From Oscillospiraceae bacterium (lineage in GTDB: Bacteria > Bacillota > Clostridia > Oscillospirales > Ruminococcaceae): a stretch of 46,885 bases of DNA. The notes beneath the pieces were generated by a model. It saw only the letters and a program-made list of their open reading frames with translations, had not been told where the DNA came from and searched no databases. The stretch lies in the NCBI GenBank assembly GCA_017521825.1, contig JAFXBK010000005.1, positions 1-46,885 on the forward strand, written 5' to 3'. The position numbers and the translations under genes were made by a program. This document shows, piece by piece, positions 23,700 through 31,878 of the stretch (positions are counted from its first letter, which is position 1; each line of letters begins with the position of its first letter).

Positions 23700-24598
23700 T
23701 GTTGCATCTCCTCAAAAATTTTATCAAGAATAATATCCTCGTTTTCGTCGGAATATTCGATTTCCGAGGACCAAAGCCTTGCACCTTCGAGAATTCCGAC
23801 CTGCTCCGCCGCTTTTTCGGTAAAATAAAAACTCAAAACGCAATAGCAAAGGGAAAGAAGCGGATATTCCGCTTTGTAATGGCGGAATACGAAGTAGCAA
23901 AGAAGCTGTTCCGCGGCGGTTTCGTCAAAAATTTCCGGCGGCGCGGGATTTTTTGCTATGCTTTTAAGAATTCCGGTCCATTTTTCGTCAAGGCGTTCCA
24001 GCGAAAGGCAGATTTCTGCCCATTTTTCAAAATCCATTTCCGGCGTTTTTGCGCCGAAAAGGCCGAAGGCATCGGAAATTCTTTTTTCAATACTTTTTTC
24101 GCGGTTTTGAAAAATTTCAAAAAGTTTTTTTCGGCTTTCCAAAAATTCCTTTTCCTCTTCGGAATCATAAAAAGGTTCGCCGTCATCTCCGATTTCGATT
24201 ATTTCGGTTTTGCTTTTCTTTTCAAGAACCAGCTTTGCCGCCTCTTCACAGCAAAGGCCGAGGCCGATTTCGGTTCTGCTTTCAAGATAATTCCGAAAAC
24301 GCGGGTGGTCATCGCAAATTTGCGAAAGGGCTTTTTCGCCAAGGTTTATATAGATTTCGCAAAGATTTTTTTCGTTAAGGAATGGGCAGCGTTCGTTTTC
24401 GCAAAGGCGGAAGGTTCCACCTTCTTCGGAAAAATCGATGTTTTCTGAAAGTTTTTTCCCGAATTCGCCGGGAACGCTTTTATAAAACTCCGCGGTTTCG
24501 GAATCGATATCTATTTCCCAGCCGATGCAGCAGCTGTGCTTACATTTTCCCGCGCTGCATTTAAAATCCCGGAAATAATCCGGAGCAAAAATCTTCAT
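23696..24598 (-). CDS. FliB-like (flagellin lysine-N-methylase family) Cys-rich protein
   Basis: 300 aa from ATG 24598; a GTG three codons upstream is possible and neither start has a clear binding site. N-terminal FKCSAGKCKHSCCIGWEIDID is the YkgJ/FliB-type signature; more cysteines follow (CENERCPF, NLCEIY, SQICDDHPRF), probably binding a metal or Fe-S cluster. FliB methylates flagellin lysines in Salmonella, but many non-flagellated Clostridia keep homologues and no flagellar gene lies here, so the true substrate is open. Co-transcribed with the MazG-like gene. Confidence 0.83.
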   Translation of the reverse strand: MKIFAPDYFRDFKCSAGKCKHSCCIGWEIDIDSETAEFYKSVPGEFGKKLSENIDFSEEGGTFRLCENERCPFLNEKNLCEIYINLGEKALSQICDDHPRFRNYLESRTEIGLGLCCEEAAKLVLEKKSKTEIIEIGDDGEPFYDSEEEKEFLESRKKLFEIFQNREKSIEKRISDAFGLFGAKTPEMDFEKWAEICLSLERLDEKWTGILKSIAKNPAPPEIFDETAAEQLLCYFVFRHYKAEYPLLSLCYCVLSFYFTEKAAEQVGILEGARLWSSEIEYSDENEDIILDKIFEEMQQ

Positions 24599-24720
24599 AA
24601 AAACCACAACTTTTCAAAAAAACTTTGGTTTAAATATATCACAAAGGAAAAAATATTACAAACAAAAAGGCGTTTTAAAATTTTGTCGAAAGATTTTTCC
24701 TTAAAAAATCAAAAACGGTG

Positions 24721-24750
24721 TTGACACAAAGCCATTTTTTATGATATATT
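24721..24750 (+). promoter_or_regulatory. Promoter of the tRNA-Ser pair
   Basis: TTGACA (24721-24726), 18 bp, TATATT (24745-24750), 13 bp before the first tRNA. Confidence 0.75.
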
Positions 24751-24763
24751 ATAATTCAGCCGT

Positions 24764-24850
24764 GGAGAGGTGTCCGAGCGGTTTAAGGAGCTGGTCTTGA
24801 AAACCAGTGACTCGAAAGAGCCATGGGTTCGAATCCCATCCTCTCCGCCA
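24764..24850 (+). tRNA. tRNA-Ser (anticodon TGA)
   Basis: Class II tRNA, 87 nt with encoded CCA. Acceptor GGAGAGG pairs with CCTCTCC, G discriminator. Anticodon stem CTGGT/ACCAG with loop CTTGAAA gives TGA. T-arm GGGTTCGAATCCC; the long variable arm fits serine. Reads UCN codons. Confidence 0.97.
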
Positions 24851-24896
24851 CACCGTTAAAACGGAAACTTAATATAAAAACGAGAACGTTACATTT

Positions 24897-24989
24897 GGAG
24901 AAGTACTCAAGTGGTGACGAGGCGCCCCTGCTAAGGGCGTAGGCTGGCTCAAAACTGGCGCGAGGGTTCGAGTCCCTCCTTCTCCGCCA
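24897..24989 (+). tRNA. tRNA-Ser (anticodon GCT)
   Basis: Class II tRNA, 93 nt with encoded CCA. Acceptor GGAGAAG pairs with CTTCTCC. Anticodon stem CGCCC/GGGCG with loop CTGCTAA gives GCT, reading AGU/AGC. Variable arm GGCTGGCTCAAAACTGGC is serine-like. Its last 23 bases recur at 25216-25238. Confidence 0.97.
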
Positions 24990-25238
24990 AGAAAAAGCAA
25001 CAGACTTTTTGTCTGTTGCTTTTTTGTTTTTTGAAAAAGGGACGAGAACCCTTGGAAAAGACGACGGCGTTAATAAAACGATTCTGTGAATCGTTTTTAG
25101 CCGGAGAGATTTGCGAGTATTAACGAGGCAATGTTTGTTGTTTTTGTTTCTTTTTTGTTTTTTATTTTGCCGAGTGCCGAGCAAATCAATAAGATTTTGC
25201 GAAGCAAAAGCTTAATTCGAGTCCCTCCTTCTCCGCCA
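24967..25238 (+). repeat. Direct repeat of the tRNA-Ser(GCT) 3' end (att-like)
   Basis: The terminal 23 bases of the tRNA (24967-24989, T-loop through CCA) occur again exactly at 25216-25238. The 226 bp between contain only a terminator, one more hairpin and no gene. This is the layout left by an integrase using a tRNA 3' end, followed by loss of the element. Confidence 0.75.
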
Positions 25239-25339
25239 AAAAATACCGTACTTCCGAAAAATTTACAAATTAGAGGTTTTATTAAAAGCGTTTTTGTGAT
25301 ATTGTAATGTAAACAAAAAAATTGCGGAGGTGTGCCCTT
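24990..25339. other. Gene-free stretch between the tRNA-Ser(GCT) gene and the CPBP gene
   Basis: Holds the tRNA terminator, a second hairpin AAAACGATTC/GAATCGTTTT (25075-25097), the duplicated tRNA end and the ribosome binding site of the CPBP gene. No ORF worth calling. Confidence 0.7.
24992..25026 (+). terminator. Terminator after the tRNA pair
   Basis: A 14 bp stem AAAAAGCAACAGAC (24992-25005 with 25011-25024), TTTTT loop, T-tract. Confidence 0.92.
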
Positions 25340-26398
25340 TTGAGTTTTTATGAAGAGCAAAACGGTTTTTCGGAAAAACAGGATTCCGGAACCGTTTACC
25401 ACACCGGAAACGGTTTTTATAATCCATATATCGAACCTCTTTGGAAAAAGGAAAAACGCCTTATCCGGGAAGCCGGAAACGGAATCGGCCTTGCTTCCCT
25501 TGGTTACGTTGCGCTTTCGCTTTTTGCCGGAATATTTTACGCCATTATTGTCCAGCTTATTTTTCCCGCGGCGAATATTCACGGTTCCCTTTATTTGAGC
25601 GAAACCGCCGAATGGCTTTTTAACCTTTTTATCTATACGGTTTCCCTTCTTCTGCCCTTTGGTATCTATGCTCTTTGCTTAAAAATGCCTTTTAAGGTTG
25701 CCCTTCCCTTCCGGAAGGCAAAAGCGGATCTTACCTTCGGCGGAGTTCTTATCGGCCTTGGAATGGGCGTTCTTGCTTCATACGTAACAAGCTACCTCCA
25801 GATAGGCCTTGAAGCAGTCGGAATCGGAATCACCATGCCCGAATACGAAGTTCCGAAAACCGTTCCGGGAATTATCCTTTACGTAATTGCCCTTACCGTT
25901 GCGCCGGCTTTTATTGAGGAAATTATTTTCCGCGGAATCGTTATGCAAAGCCTTCGCCGCTTCGGCGATATTTTTGCGTTGGTTTCTTCCGCGCTTATCT
26001 TCGGAATTTTCCACCTTAACCTTATCCAAATGCCCTTTGCTTTCTTCTTAAGCCTTGGAATCGGGTACCTTGTTCTCAGAACCGGTTCCCTTTGGGTTGG
26101 GGTGATAATCCATTTTATCAACAACAGCGTTGCGGTTGCCTTTGAATTTTTGTATCCGCACATAACCGAAGAAGCTTATTATATGGCAAACTCTGTGTAT
26201 AATCTTATCTGCGTTATACTTTCCGTAATTGCAATAGCGGTTCTTTTGGGCAAATATAAGGATATGTTCCGCTTTGAACCAAGCAAAAGCGTTCTTGCTC
26301 CGGGAAAAAGAACGGTTTACTTCTTAACTTCCCCGGCACTTATTGTTGCGATGATTGCCGCGGTGGTAATGACCTTACCCTATATTTATCTTCTTTGA
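25340..26398 (+). CDS. CPBP-family intramembrane metalloprotease
   Basis: 352 aa from TTG 25340, chosen because GGAGG (25326-25330) is 9 bases upstream; the TTG at 25322 overlaps that site. About 8-9 membrane helices. The CPBP/Abi (Rce1-like) motifs are present: EEIIFRG, FGIFHLN and HFINNS, giving the two Glu and two His needed for zinc chemistry. Relatives cleave within the membrane or confer bacteriocin immunity; the substrate is unknown. It lies 15 bp before tadA, probably one transcript. Confidence 0.88.
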   Translation: MSFYEEQNGFSEKQDSGTVYHTGNGFYNPYIEPLWKKEKRLIREAGNGIGLASLGYVALSLFAGIFYAIIVQLIFPAANIHGSLYLSETAEWLFNLFIYTVSLLLPFGIYALCLKMPFKVALPFRKAKADLTFGGVLIGLGMGVLASYVTSYLQIGLEAVGIGITMPEYEVPKTVPGIILYVIALTVAPAFIEEIIFRGIVMQSLRRFGDIFALVSSALIFGIFHLNLIQMPFAFFLSLGIGYLVLRTGSLWVGVIIHFINNSVAVAFEFLYPHITEEAYYMANSVYNLICVILSVIAIAVLLGKYKDMFRFEPSKSVLAPGKRTVYFLTSPALIVAMIAAVVMTLPYIYLL

Positions 26399-26413
26399 TC
26401 CGGAGGTAACCCC

Positions 26414-26887
26414 ATGACAGACGAAGATTATATGCGCGAAGCGCTTCTTCTTGCGCGAAAAGCTTTTGAACTTGGCGAAGTTCCCGTCGGCGCCGTTGCG
26501 GTTTGGGACGGAAAAATCGTCGGAAGAGGAATGAACCTTCGGGAAACGGACAAAAACGCCCTGCGCCATGCGGAAATTATGGCTATTGACGAAGCCTGTA
26601 AAAATCTTGGTGGCTGGCGCCTTTGGAAATGCGACCTTTACGTAACCCTTGAACCCTGCCCTATGTGCGTCGGCGCGATTATCAATTCAAGGGTAAAAAG
26701 GGTTATCTACGGCGCTTCCGACCCGAAAGCCGGTTCCTGCGGAAGCCTTGCCAACCTTTTTGAACTTCCTTATAACCACAAGCCGGAGGTTATTTCCGGG
26801 GTTCTTGAGGAAGAATGTTCCGGAATTTTAAGCGAATTTTTTTCAAAGCTCCGGGAAAAGAGAAAACAGAAAAAAGATGAAGAATAA
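26414..26887 (+). CDS. tadA: tRNA-specific adenosine deaminase
   Basis: 157 aa. Converts A34 to inosine in tRNA-Arg(ACG). Zinc deaminase motifs: HAE (His52, catalytic Glu54) and PCPMC (Cys82, Cys85). ARKAFELGEVPVGAV at the N-terminus is typical of TadA. CGGAGG precedes the ATG. Confidence 0.95.
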   Translation: MTDEDYMREALLLARKAFELGEVPVGAVAVWDGKIVGRGMNLRETDKNALRHAEIMAIDEACKNLGGWRLWKCDLYVTLEPCPMCVGAIINSRVKRVIYGASDPKAGSCGSLANLFELPYNHKPEVISGVLEEECSGILSEFFSKLREKRKQKKDEE

Positions 26888-26920
26888 AAAAACGCCCGCA
26901 ATGCGGGCGTTTTTTTTGCT
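26886..26920. terminator. Terminator between tadA and the P-type ATPase
   Basis: A 15 bp stem with CGCCCGCA core (26886-26900 with 26902-26916) and T-tract. Same core as the 23332 terminator. Confidence 0.92.
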
Positions 26921-26923
26921 TTT

Positions 26924-28894
26924 TTAAAGCTTGATTCTTAAAAGGCGGAGCGACCAGAGAACGGTTATAAGGCAGACGCCTACGTCCGCAAAAACCGCAA
27001 GCCAGATCGGAGCATAGCCGAGGGCGCCGAGCACGAGAACGATGATTTTTACAGCCATGATGAAAATTACGTTCTGGCGGACGCAGTTCATAATTTTTTT
27101 CGCAATTTCAACCGCTTTCGGAAGGGCGGAAATTCCGCCTTTCATAAGGACAATGTCGGCGGATTCGATTGCGGCATCGGTTCCCATTCCCATGGCGGCA
27201 CCGATATCCGCCGCCGCGAGCACCGGTGCATCGTTGATTCCGTCGCCGGTGAAAACGGAGGTTCCGGTTTTCTTGATTTCTTCGATTTTTTCAACTTTAT
27301 CTTCCGGCATAAGGGAGGCAAAAAATCCCTTTACGCCGCATTCTTCTGCGATTTTTGCGGCAGCGTGCTCGTTATCTCCGGTGAGCATGAAGCTGTGCTC
27401 AACGCCGAGGGCGGAAAGTTTTTCAAGGCTTTCCTTTGCTTCCGGGCGGACGGTATCCTCGAGGAAAACGCTTCCGGCAAAGCCTCCGTCAATGGCAACG
27501 TAAAGGCTTGCGTCGTTTGCTTCCGGAAGAGCGATGCTCAGATGCTCAAAAAGTTTTTTGTTTCCGCAGGAAATGGTTTTCCCACCGAAATCAACGGTAA
27601 CGCCTTCGCCGGCAATTTCGTTAACTTTATCCGCGGCCGGGAATTCGATTCCTCTTTTTTCCGCTTCCGCAACAACGCATTTTGCAACCGGGTGGTCGGA
27701 AAGAGCTTCCGCCGCCGCGGCATAGCGAAGGATTTCTTCTTCGGAATATCCGTGCTCAAGGCAGATTTCCGCAACCCTGAGAACCCCGGAGGTAAGTGTT
27801 CCGGTTTTATCAAAAACCGCGTTTTTAACGTTCGCAAGGCGCTCGCAATATTCGGAACCTTTGATTATTACACCGTGTTTCGAAGCGGCGCCGATTCCGG
27901 CAAAATAGGCCAGCGGAACCGAAAGAACAAGGGCGCAGGGGCAGCTTGAAACAAGGAAAACAAGGGCGCGGTGGGTTGCTTCGGAAAAAGGAAGCCAGCC
28001 GAAAACCCAGGGAACAAGGAAAACCAGAAGCGCAAGGACGATTACGATAGGGGTATAAATTTCGGAAAAACGGGTGATGAATTTTTCGGTTGCGCCTTTT
28101 TTTGCGGCGGCGCCTTCCACCATTTCGATAATTCTTGCGGCGGCGGAATCGCCGTAGCCGCTTACGGTTTTTCCGTGGACCGGGCTTCCGAGGACAACGC
28201 AGCCGGCTTTAAGAATTTCGCCGGTTTCAATATGTAACGGAAGGCTTTCGCCCGTAAGGGCGGAAGCATCCGCCATAACGCTTTCGGAAAGAACTTCGCA
28301 ATCCAGCGGAACCCTTTCGCCAACTTTTACGATAATTTCCGTTCCGATTTCAACCTCTTTTGCCGGAACTTCCTCAATATCTCCGTCATGGGGACAGATT
28401 ACATTTGCGGTATCCGGGCGGATATCCGCAAGGGCGGCGATGTTCTTTTTGGAACGGTCCACCGCAAGTCCCTCGAGGCTTTCGCCGAAGGTGAAAAGAA
28501 GGGCAACCATTGTTCCTTCAACGTATTCACCGATAAGGAAAGCCGCAACAACGGCAATGGACATAAGGGTTTCTTCGCCGAAATGGAAATGAAGAAGATC
28601 CTCAAAACCTTCCTTCAGAACGTCCCTTCCTGCAACAAGAGTTGCGGCAAGGCAGATAAAAATTGCGAAAGGTTTTAAAAACGGAATAAAGCTAAGGGCA
28701 AAAACCGCCGCGCAGATTCCGATTATAACAAGGTCTTTTTTGATATCATCGCTGTCTTTTCCGCCGTGGCAGGCGCAGCCTTCGTGGCAATGTCCTTCGT
28801 GTTCATGGCAGGAACAATGGCCATCGTGGCAATGGTCATGATGATGTTCATGTTCGTGGCAACAACATTTTTCGTCGTGGCAATGTTCGCTCAT
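26924..28894 (-). CDS. Zn/Cd-type P1B ATPase with His-rich N-terminus
   Basis: 656 aa from ATG 28894, set by GAGGAGG upstream. Exports Zn(II)/Cd(II)/Pb(II) using ATP. The N-terminal 50 residues are almost all His, Cys, Glu and Asp (HEHEHHHDHCHDGHC), with no HMA domain. Then membrane helices, the TGES actuator loop, CPC in SSCPCALVLS, the DKTGTL phosphorylation site, HP in LSDHPVAK and GDGINDAPVL. The C-terminal helix has the D-x-G motif of P1B-2 pumps (FADVGVC). It starts 5 bp after the ArsR stop; the two form an operon. Confidence 0.93.
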   Translation of the reverse strand: MSEHCHDEKCCCHEHEHHHDHCHDGHCSCHEHEGHCHEGCACHGGKDSDDIKKDLVIIGICAAVFALSFIPFLKPFAIFICLAATLVAGRDVLKEGFEDLLHFHFGEETLMSIAVVAAFLIGEYVEGTMVALLFTFGESLEGLAVDRSKKNIAALADIRPDTANVICPHDGDIEEVPAKEVEIGTEIIVKVGERVPLDCEVLSESVMADASALTGESLPLHIETGEILKAGCVVLGSPVHGKTVSGYGDSAAARIIEMVEGAAAKKGATEKFITRFSEIYTPIVIVLALLVFLVPWVFGWLPFSEATHRALVFLVSSCPCALVLSVPLAYFAGIGAASKHGVIIKGSEYCERLANVKNAVFDKTGTLTSGVLRVAEICLEHGYSEEEILRYAAAAEALSDHPVAKCVVAEAEKRGIEFPAADKVNEIAGEGVTVDFGGKTISCGNKKLFEHLSIALPEANDASLYVAIDGGFAGSVFLEDTVRPEAKESLEKLSALGVEHSFMLTGDNEHAAAKIAEECGVKGFFASLMPEDKVEKIEEIKKTGTSVFTGDGINDAPVLAAADIGAAMGMGTDAAIESADIVLMKGGISALPKAVEIAKKIMNCVRQNVIFIMAVKIIVLVLGALGYAPIWLAVFADVGVCLITVLWSLRLLRIKL

Positions 28895-28899
28895 TTTTC

Positions 28900-29241
28900 T
28901 CAATCCTCCTCAACATGTGAAATTCCGGTGCAGAGAATTGCGCCGATATGGGCATCATCAAGGGAATAATACATCTGTTTTCCTTCCCGGCGGCTTTTTA
29001 TAAGCCTTGCGGATTTAAGCACCGAAAGCTGGTGGGAAACGGCGCTTTGGCTCATTCCGAGGATTTCGCAGATGCAGCAAACGCACATTTCCCCTTCCGA
29101 AAGGGCGGCAAGGATCCTTATTCTTGTTTTATCGCCGAAAACTTTAAAAACTTCGGCGGTTTTTTCAAGAACCTCCTCCGAAGGCATATTGGCTTTTGTC
29201 TGTTCTATAATATGGGCGTGTTCCGGGTGAATATCTGCCAA
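28900..29241 (-). CDS. ArsR/SmtB-family metal sensor
   Basis: 113 aa from TTG 29241, chosen because AAGGAGC lies 7 bases upstream; an ATG 11 codons earlier overlaps the operator. Winged helix with LGMSQSAVSHQLSVLKSARLI. Two metal sites can be read: CVCCIC before the recognition helix (alpha3N, CadC-like) and DAH...H..E in the last helix (alpha5, CzrA/SmtB-like). It should repress the operon until Zn or Cd binds. Confidence 0.92.
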   Translation of the reverse strand: MADIHPEHAHIIEQTKANMPSEEVLEKTAEVFKVFGDKTRIRILAALSEGEMCVCCICEILGMSQSAVSHQLSVLKSARLIKSRREGKQMYYSLDDAHIGAILCTGISHVEED

Positions 29242-29270
29242 AAAAACAGCTCCTTTTTTGTCAAATATGA

Positions 29271-29294
29271 ACATATGAACAATTGTTCATATGT
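29271..29294. promoter_or_regulatory. 24 bp perfect palindromic ArsR operator
   Basis: A perfect palindrome centred on GAACAATTGTTC with ATAT flanks, in the SmtB/CadC/CzrA 12-2-12 style. An extra ATATGAAC half site adjoins at 29265-29272. It lies between the promoter and the arsR start. Confidence 0.88.
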
Positions 29295-29305
29295 CTTACA
29301 CCCTG

Positions 29306-29334
29306 AGTATATACCGCGCCGGACGCTCTGTCAA
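29306..29334 (-). promoter_or_regulatory. Promoter of the arsR-ATPase operon
   Basis: On minus: TTGACA (29334-29329), 17 bp, TATACT (29311-29306). The operator begins about 12 bp downstream of the -10 box, so bound ArsR would block initiation. Confidence 0.82.
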
Positions 29335-29343
29335 TATTTTTAT

Positions 29344-30204
29344 TCAGTTTTGGAAAAAAATATCGTTTTCAAATACCATAGGATAGGAAATAATTTTTTC
29401 TCCGTCAAGGTTTTCCTTTTTCATATCCACCGCGCTTATGCGGCCGTTTTCATAGGTTTTATAGTAGTAAACCAGGTTTTCCGGGTCCGCGCAGGAGGAA
29501 TAAACCGTTTTTTCCGTTTTTTCTTTAAGTTCGGTTTTCCCGACGCTTTCGAGAATTTTAAAAAACTGCGTTACAAAATCCTTTTCAAAATTGCAGTTTT
29601 CCTTCATAAAAACCGCCTTTGCGAAGCGTTCTTCCGAAGAAAGATTTTCCGCAAAAACCGTGCCTTTTATTTTCCCGAGGTTTTCAAGGTGCTTTGGAAA
29701 AGGCGGTTCGTTGGTAAGAACGCCCACCGGATTTTCGTAAATTTTCAGCCCGCTTTCAACCGGTTCCGCAACAATGCTTCCGGTTTTATCCGCAAAAAAC
29801 CAATGAAGGGGCGTTGCGGGAAGGCTTTCCTCAAAATTCGTGTTCAGGACATTCGCCTGACTTAGCTTTTCCTTCGCTTCCGAAAGATTTTTACAGGTTG
29901 AAAGAATCCACGGGATAAGCTCGAAGGAAGCAACGTTCAAAAAGCCTTCCCGCTCCGGAAAATAAACCGCGCTTTTTGGAAAATTAAGTCCTGCGGCAAA
30001 AAGCCCTTTTTCGTTCATTCCGTCGTAAAAAAGCGGAAAACCGTTTTTTACAAAAGCGGTTCCGATAATCGCAAAGCGGTTCTTTTTAAAAGCAAAGGGA
30101 AAATTCCGCGGAACCACCGCAACGCTTTCGGAATAATGGTAATCAAGGTCAAGGTTGCGCCCGAAAAGGGCGTTTTTGTTTTTAAAGGAAACTGCCGTAC
30201 ACAT
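29344..30204 (-). CDS. Choloylglycine hydrolase family (bile salt hydrolase/penicillin V acylase-like)
   Basis: 286 aa from ATG 30204 with AAAGGAG 7 bases upstream, so the protein begins Met-Cys; removal of Met exposes the catalytic Cys2, as in Ntn hydrolases. Conserved residues: Arg16 and Asp19 in FGRNLD, Asn74 in AAGLNFP, and the Asn of VLTNEPPF. Bile salt hydrolases are usually 316-330 aa, so this is a shorter branch; activity on bile salts, penicillin V or acyl-homoserine lactones cannot be told apart here. Cytosolic, apparently monocistronic. Confidence 0.85.
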   Translation of the reverse strand: MCTAVSFKNKNALFGRNLDLDYHYSESVAVVPRNFPFAFKKNRFAIIGTAFVKNGFPLFYDGMNEKGLFAAGLNFPKSAVYFPEREGFLNVASFELIPWILSTCKNLSEAKEKLSQANVLNTNFEESLPATPLHWFFADKTGSIVAEPVESGLKIYENPVGVLTNEPPFPKHLENLGKIKGTVFAENLSSEERFAKAVFMKENCNFEKDFVTQFFKILESVGKTELKEKTEKTVYSSCADPENLVYYYKTYENGRISAVDMKKENLDGEKIISYPMVFENDIFFQN

Positions 30205-30285
30205 CAAAAAACTCCTTTTTTGTTATTTTTGGCTTTCCGGGCGGAAAAAACGCATTTTCCCATGTTAATTTTTTATTTTTTTATA

Positions 30286-30313
30286 TTGAATATTCCGCTT
30301 TTTTTGTTATAAT
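30286..30313 (+). promoter_or_regulatory. Promoter of the GlpA-like operon
   Basis: TTGAAT (30286-30291), 16 bp, TATAAT (30308-30313), over 110 bp before the chosen start, leaving a long leader. Confidence 0.75.
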
Positions 30314-30340
30314 TATGGTGTTAGAATATGCGCAACTTTT

Positions 30341-30405
30341 AAAAGCACGAAAGGAGGCATTTGGAAAGCGTAAACGCCCATCTGTCTTTTTTGCGTGCTT
30401 TTTTT
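30341..30405 (+). promoter_or_regulatory. Leader hairpin with T-tract, possible attenuator
   Basis: AAAAGCACG (30341-30349) can pair with CGTGCTTTT (30394-30402), followed by more T residues; the 44-base loop includes AAGGAGG (30351-30357). It looks like a conditional terminator, but the loop is large. Confidence 0.4.
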
Positions 30406-30429
30406 GTTGCTGAAAGGGGATTTTATAAA

Positions 30430-31878
30430 TTGGTCTATGACGTTGCTGTGATCGGCGCCGGCATTATAGGTTGCGGAGTTGCAAGAGAACTCTCCCGCTA
30501 TAACTGCAAGGCAGTTCTGATCGAAAAAGAAAACGATGTTGCTATGGGCACAACCCGTGCAAACAGCGCCATCATCCACGCTGGCTATGACCCTGAACCC
30601 GGTACTCTTATGGCGAAATATAACGCACCGGGCAATAAAATGGCCGGCGAAATCTGCGAGGAACTTGACGTTCCTTTTAAACGTTGCGGTTCTTTTGTTC
30701 TCGCTTTCAGCGAAGAGGAAATGGAAACCGTAAAAAAACTTTACGACAGAGGCGTTAAAAACGGCGTTCCGGATCAGAAAATTCTTTCCGGCGACGAAGT
30801 CCGCGCAATGGAACCCAACGTTTCCGAAAATTGCGTAGGCGCGCTTTTTGCTCCTTCCGCAGGAATTGTTAACCCCTGGGAATTTGCCCTTGCCATGGGC
30901 GAACAGGCCGTTGAAAACGGCGTTGAACTCAAACTTTGCTGGGAAGTTGCTTCCATTAAAAAAGAAAACGGAAACTTTGTTATCACCGGCAAAAACGGCA
31001 AGGAAATCGAAGCAAAATTCGTTGTTAACGCCGCCGGCGTTTACAGCGACACCGTTGCAAACATGATCGGCGACGAAAGCTTTTCCATCGATTCTTCCAG
31101 AGGCCAGTATTACCTTCTCGATAAATCCCAGGGAGAACTTTTCGGTCACGTAATGTTCCAGTGCCCCGGCCCTCTCGGAAAAGGCGTTCTTGTTGCGCCC
31201 ACCGTTCACGGAAACCTTATCGTAGGCCCGGACGCAAACCCCGGTTGCGAAAAAGACGACGTTTCCACCGACAGAAACGGCCTTGCAAACGTTGTTGCAA
31301 CCAGCAAAAAAACCACCACCGCCGTTAACTTCCGCGAATGCATCAGAAACTTCGCCGGACTCAGAAGCGAACCTTCCACCCACGATTTCATCGTTGGTTT
31401 TTCCGAAGCTGACGACCATTTCATGAACATCGCCGGAATCAAATCCCCCGGCCTTTCCGCCGCTCCCGCAATTGCAGAGGACGCAGTAAGAATGCTTCTT
31501 GAAGCGGGCGTTCCTTCCGAAAAGAAAGAAAACTTCATCGGCGGACACAAACACCTTCGCTTCAAGGAACTTTCCGACGAAGAAAAAGCCGCCGCAATCG
31601 CCAAAAACCCGGCTTACGGCCGCGTAATCTGCCGCTGTGAAACCATCACCGAAGGCGAAATTGTGGACGCTCTTCACGGAGTTATCGTTCCCAGAACCCT
31701 TGACGGTATCAAACGCCGCTGCAACGCCGGCATGGGCAGATGCCAGAGCGGTTTCTGCGGACCCAAAGTTCTCGAAATTATCGCCCGCGAACTTAACATG
31801 GACCCCGTTGACGTTCTTCTTGATAAAGAAGGTTCCTACATACTCACCGGAAAAACCACGAAGGGAGGATGCCGTTAA
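30430..31878 (+). CDS. GlpA-like FAD-dependent dehydrogenase with BFD-type [2Fe-2S] domain
   Basis: 482 aa from TTG 30430, where AAAGGGGA is 9 bases upstream and homologues begin (VYDVAVIGAGIIG). The TTG at 30361 has its AAGGAGG only 3 bases away and would add 23 unusual residues. FAD-binding GAGIIGCGVARELS, a DAO fold, and C-terminal RCETITEGEI...GMGRCQSGFC, a BFD-like 2Fe-2S domain. With the next two genes it forms the three-part anaerobic glycerol-3-phosphate dehydrogenase-like set of Firmicutes, oxidising glycerol 3-phosphate to DHAP. Another 2-hydroxyacid substrate is possible. Confidence 0.85.
   Translation: MVYDVAVIGAGIIGCGVARELSRYNCKAVLIEKENDVAMGTTRANSAIIHAGYDPEPGTLMAKYNAPGNKMAGEICEELDVPFKRCGSFVLAFSEEEMETVKKLYDRGVKNGVPDQKILSGDEVRAMEPNVSENCVGALFAPSAGIVNPWEFALAMGEQAVENGVELKLCWEVASIKKENGNFVITGKNGKEIEAKFVVNAAGVYSDTVANMIGDESFSIDSSRGQYYLLDKSQGELFGHVMFQCPGPLGKGVLVAPTVHGNLIVGPDANPGCEKDDVSTDRNGLANVVATSKKTTTAVNFRECIRNFAGLRSEPSTHDFIVGFSEADDHFMNIAGIKSPGLSAAPAIAEDAVRMLLEAGVPSEKKENFIGGHKHLRFKELSDEEKAAAIAKNPAYGRVICRCETITEGEIVDALHGVIVPRTLDGIKRRCNAGMGRCQSGFCGPKVLEIIARELNMDPVDVLLDKEGSYILTGKTTKGGCR

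Noticed and set aside
25075-25097. Hairpin AAAACGATTC/GAATCGTTTT as a separate gene terminator
   Set aside because: No gene ends just before it; it lies inside the att-like scar and is noted only as part of that region.
24783-25184. 133-codon minus-strand frame across both tRNA genes (RRRRDSNPRASFEP-like translation)
   Set aside because: Well-known false protein produced by translating tRNA-Ser antisense.
30361-30429. N-terminal extension of the GlpA-like protein from TTG 30361
   Set aside because: AAGGAGG is only 3 bases away, the added residues match nothing, and TTG 30430 has proper spacing and fits homologues.
30313-31677. 454-codon minus-strand frame opposite the GlpA-like gene
   Set aside because: Shadow frame; the plus strand encodes an intact flavoprotein.
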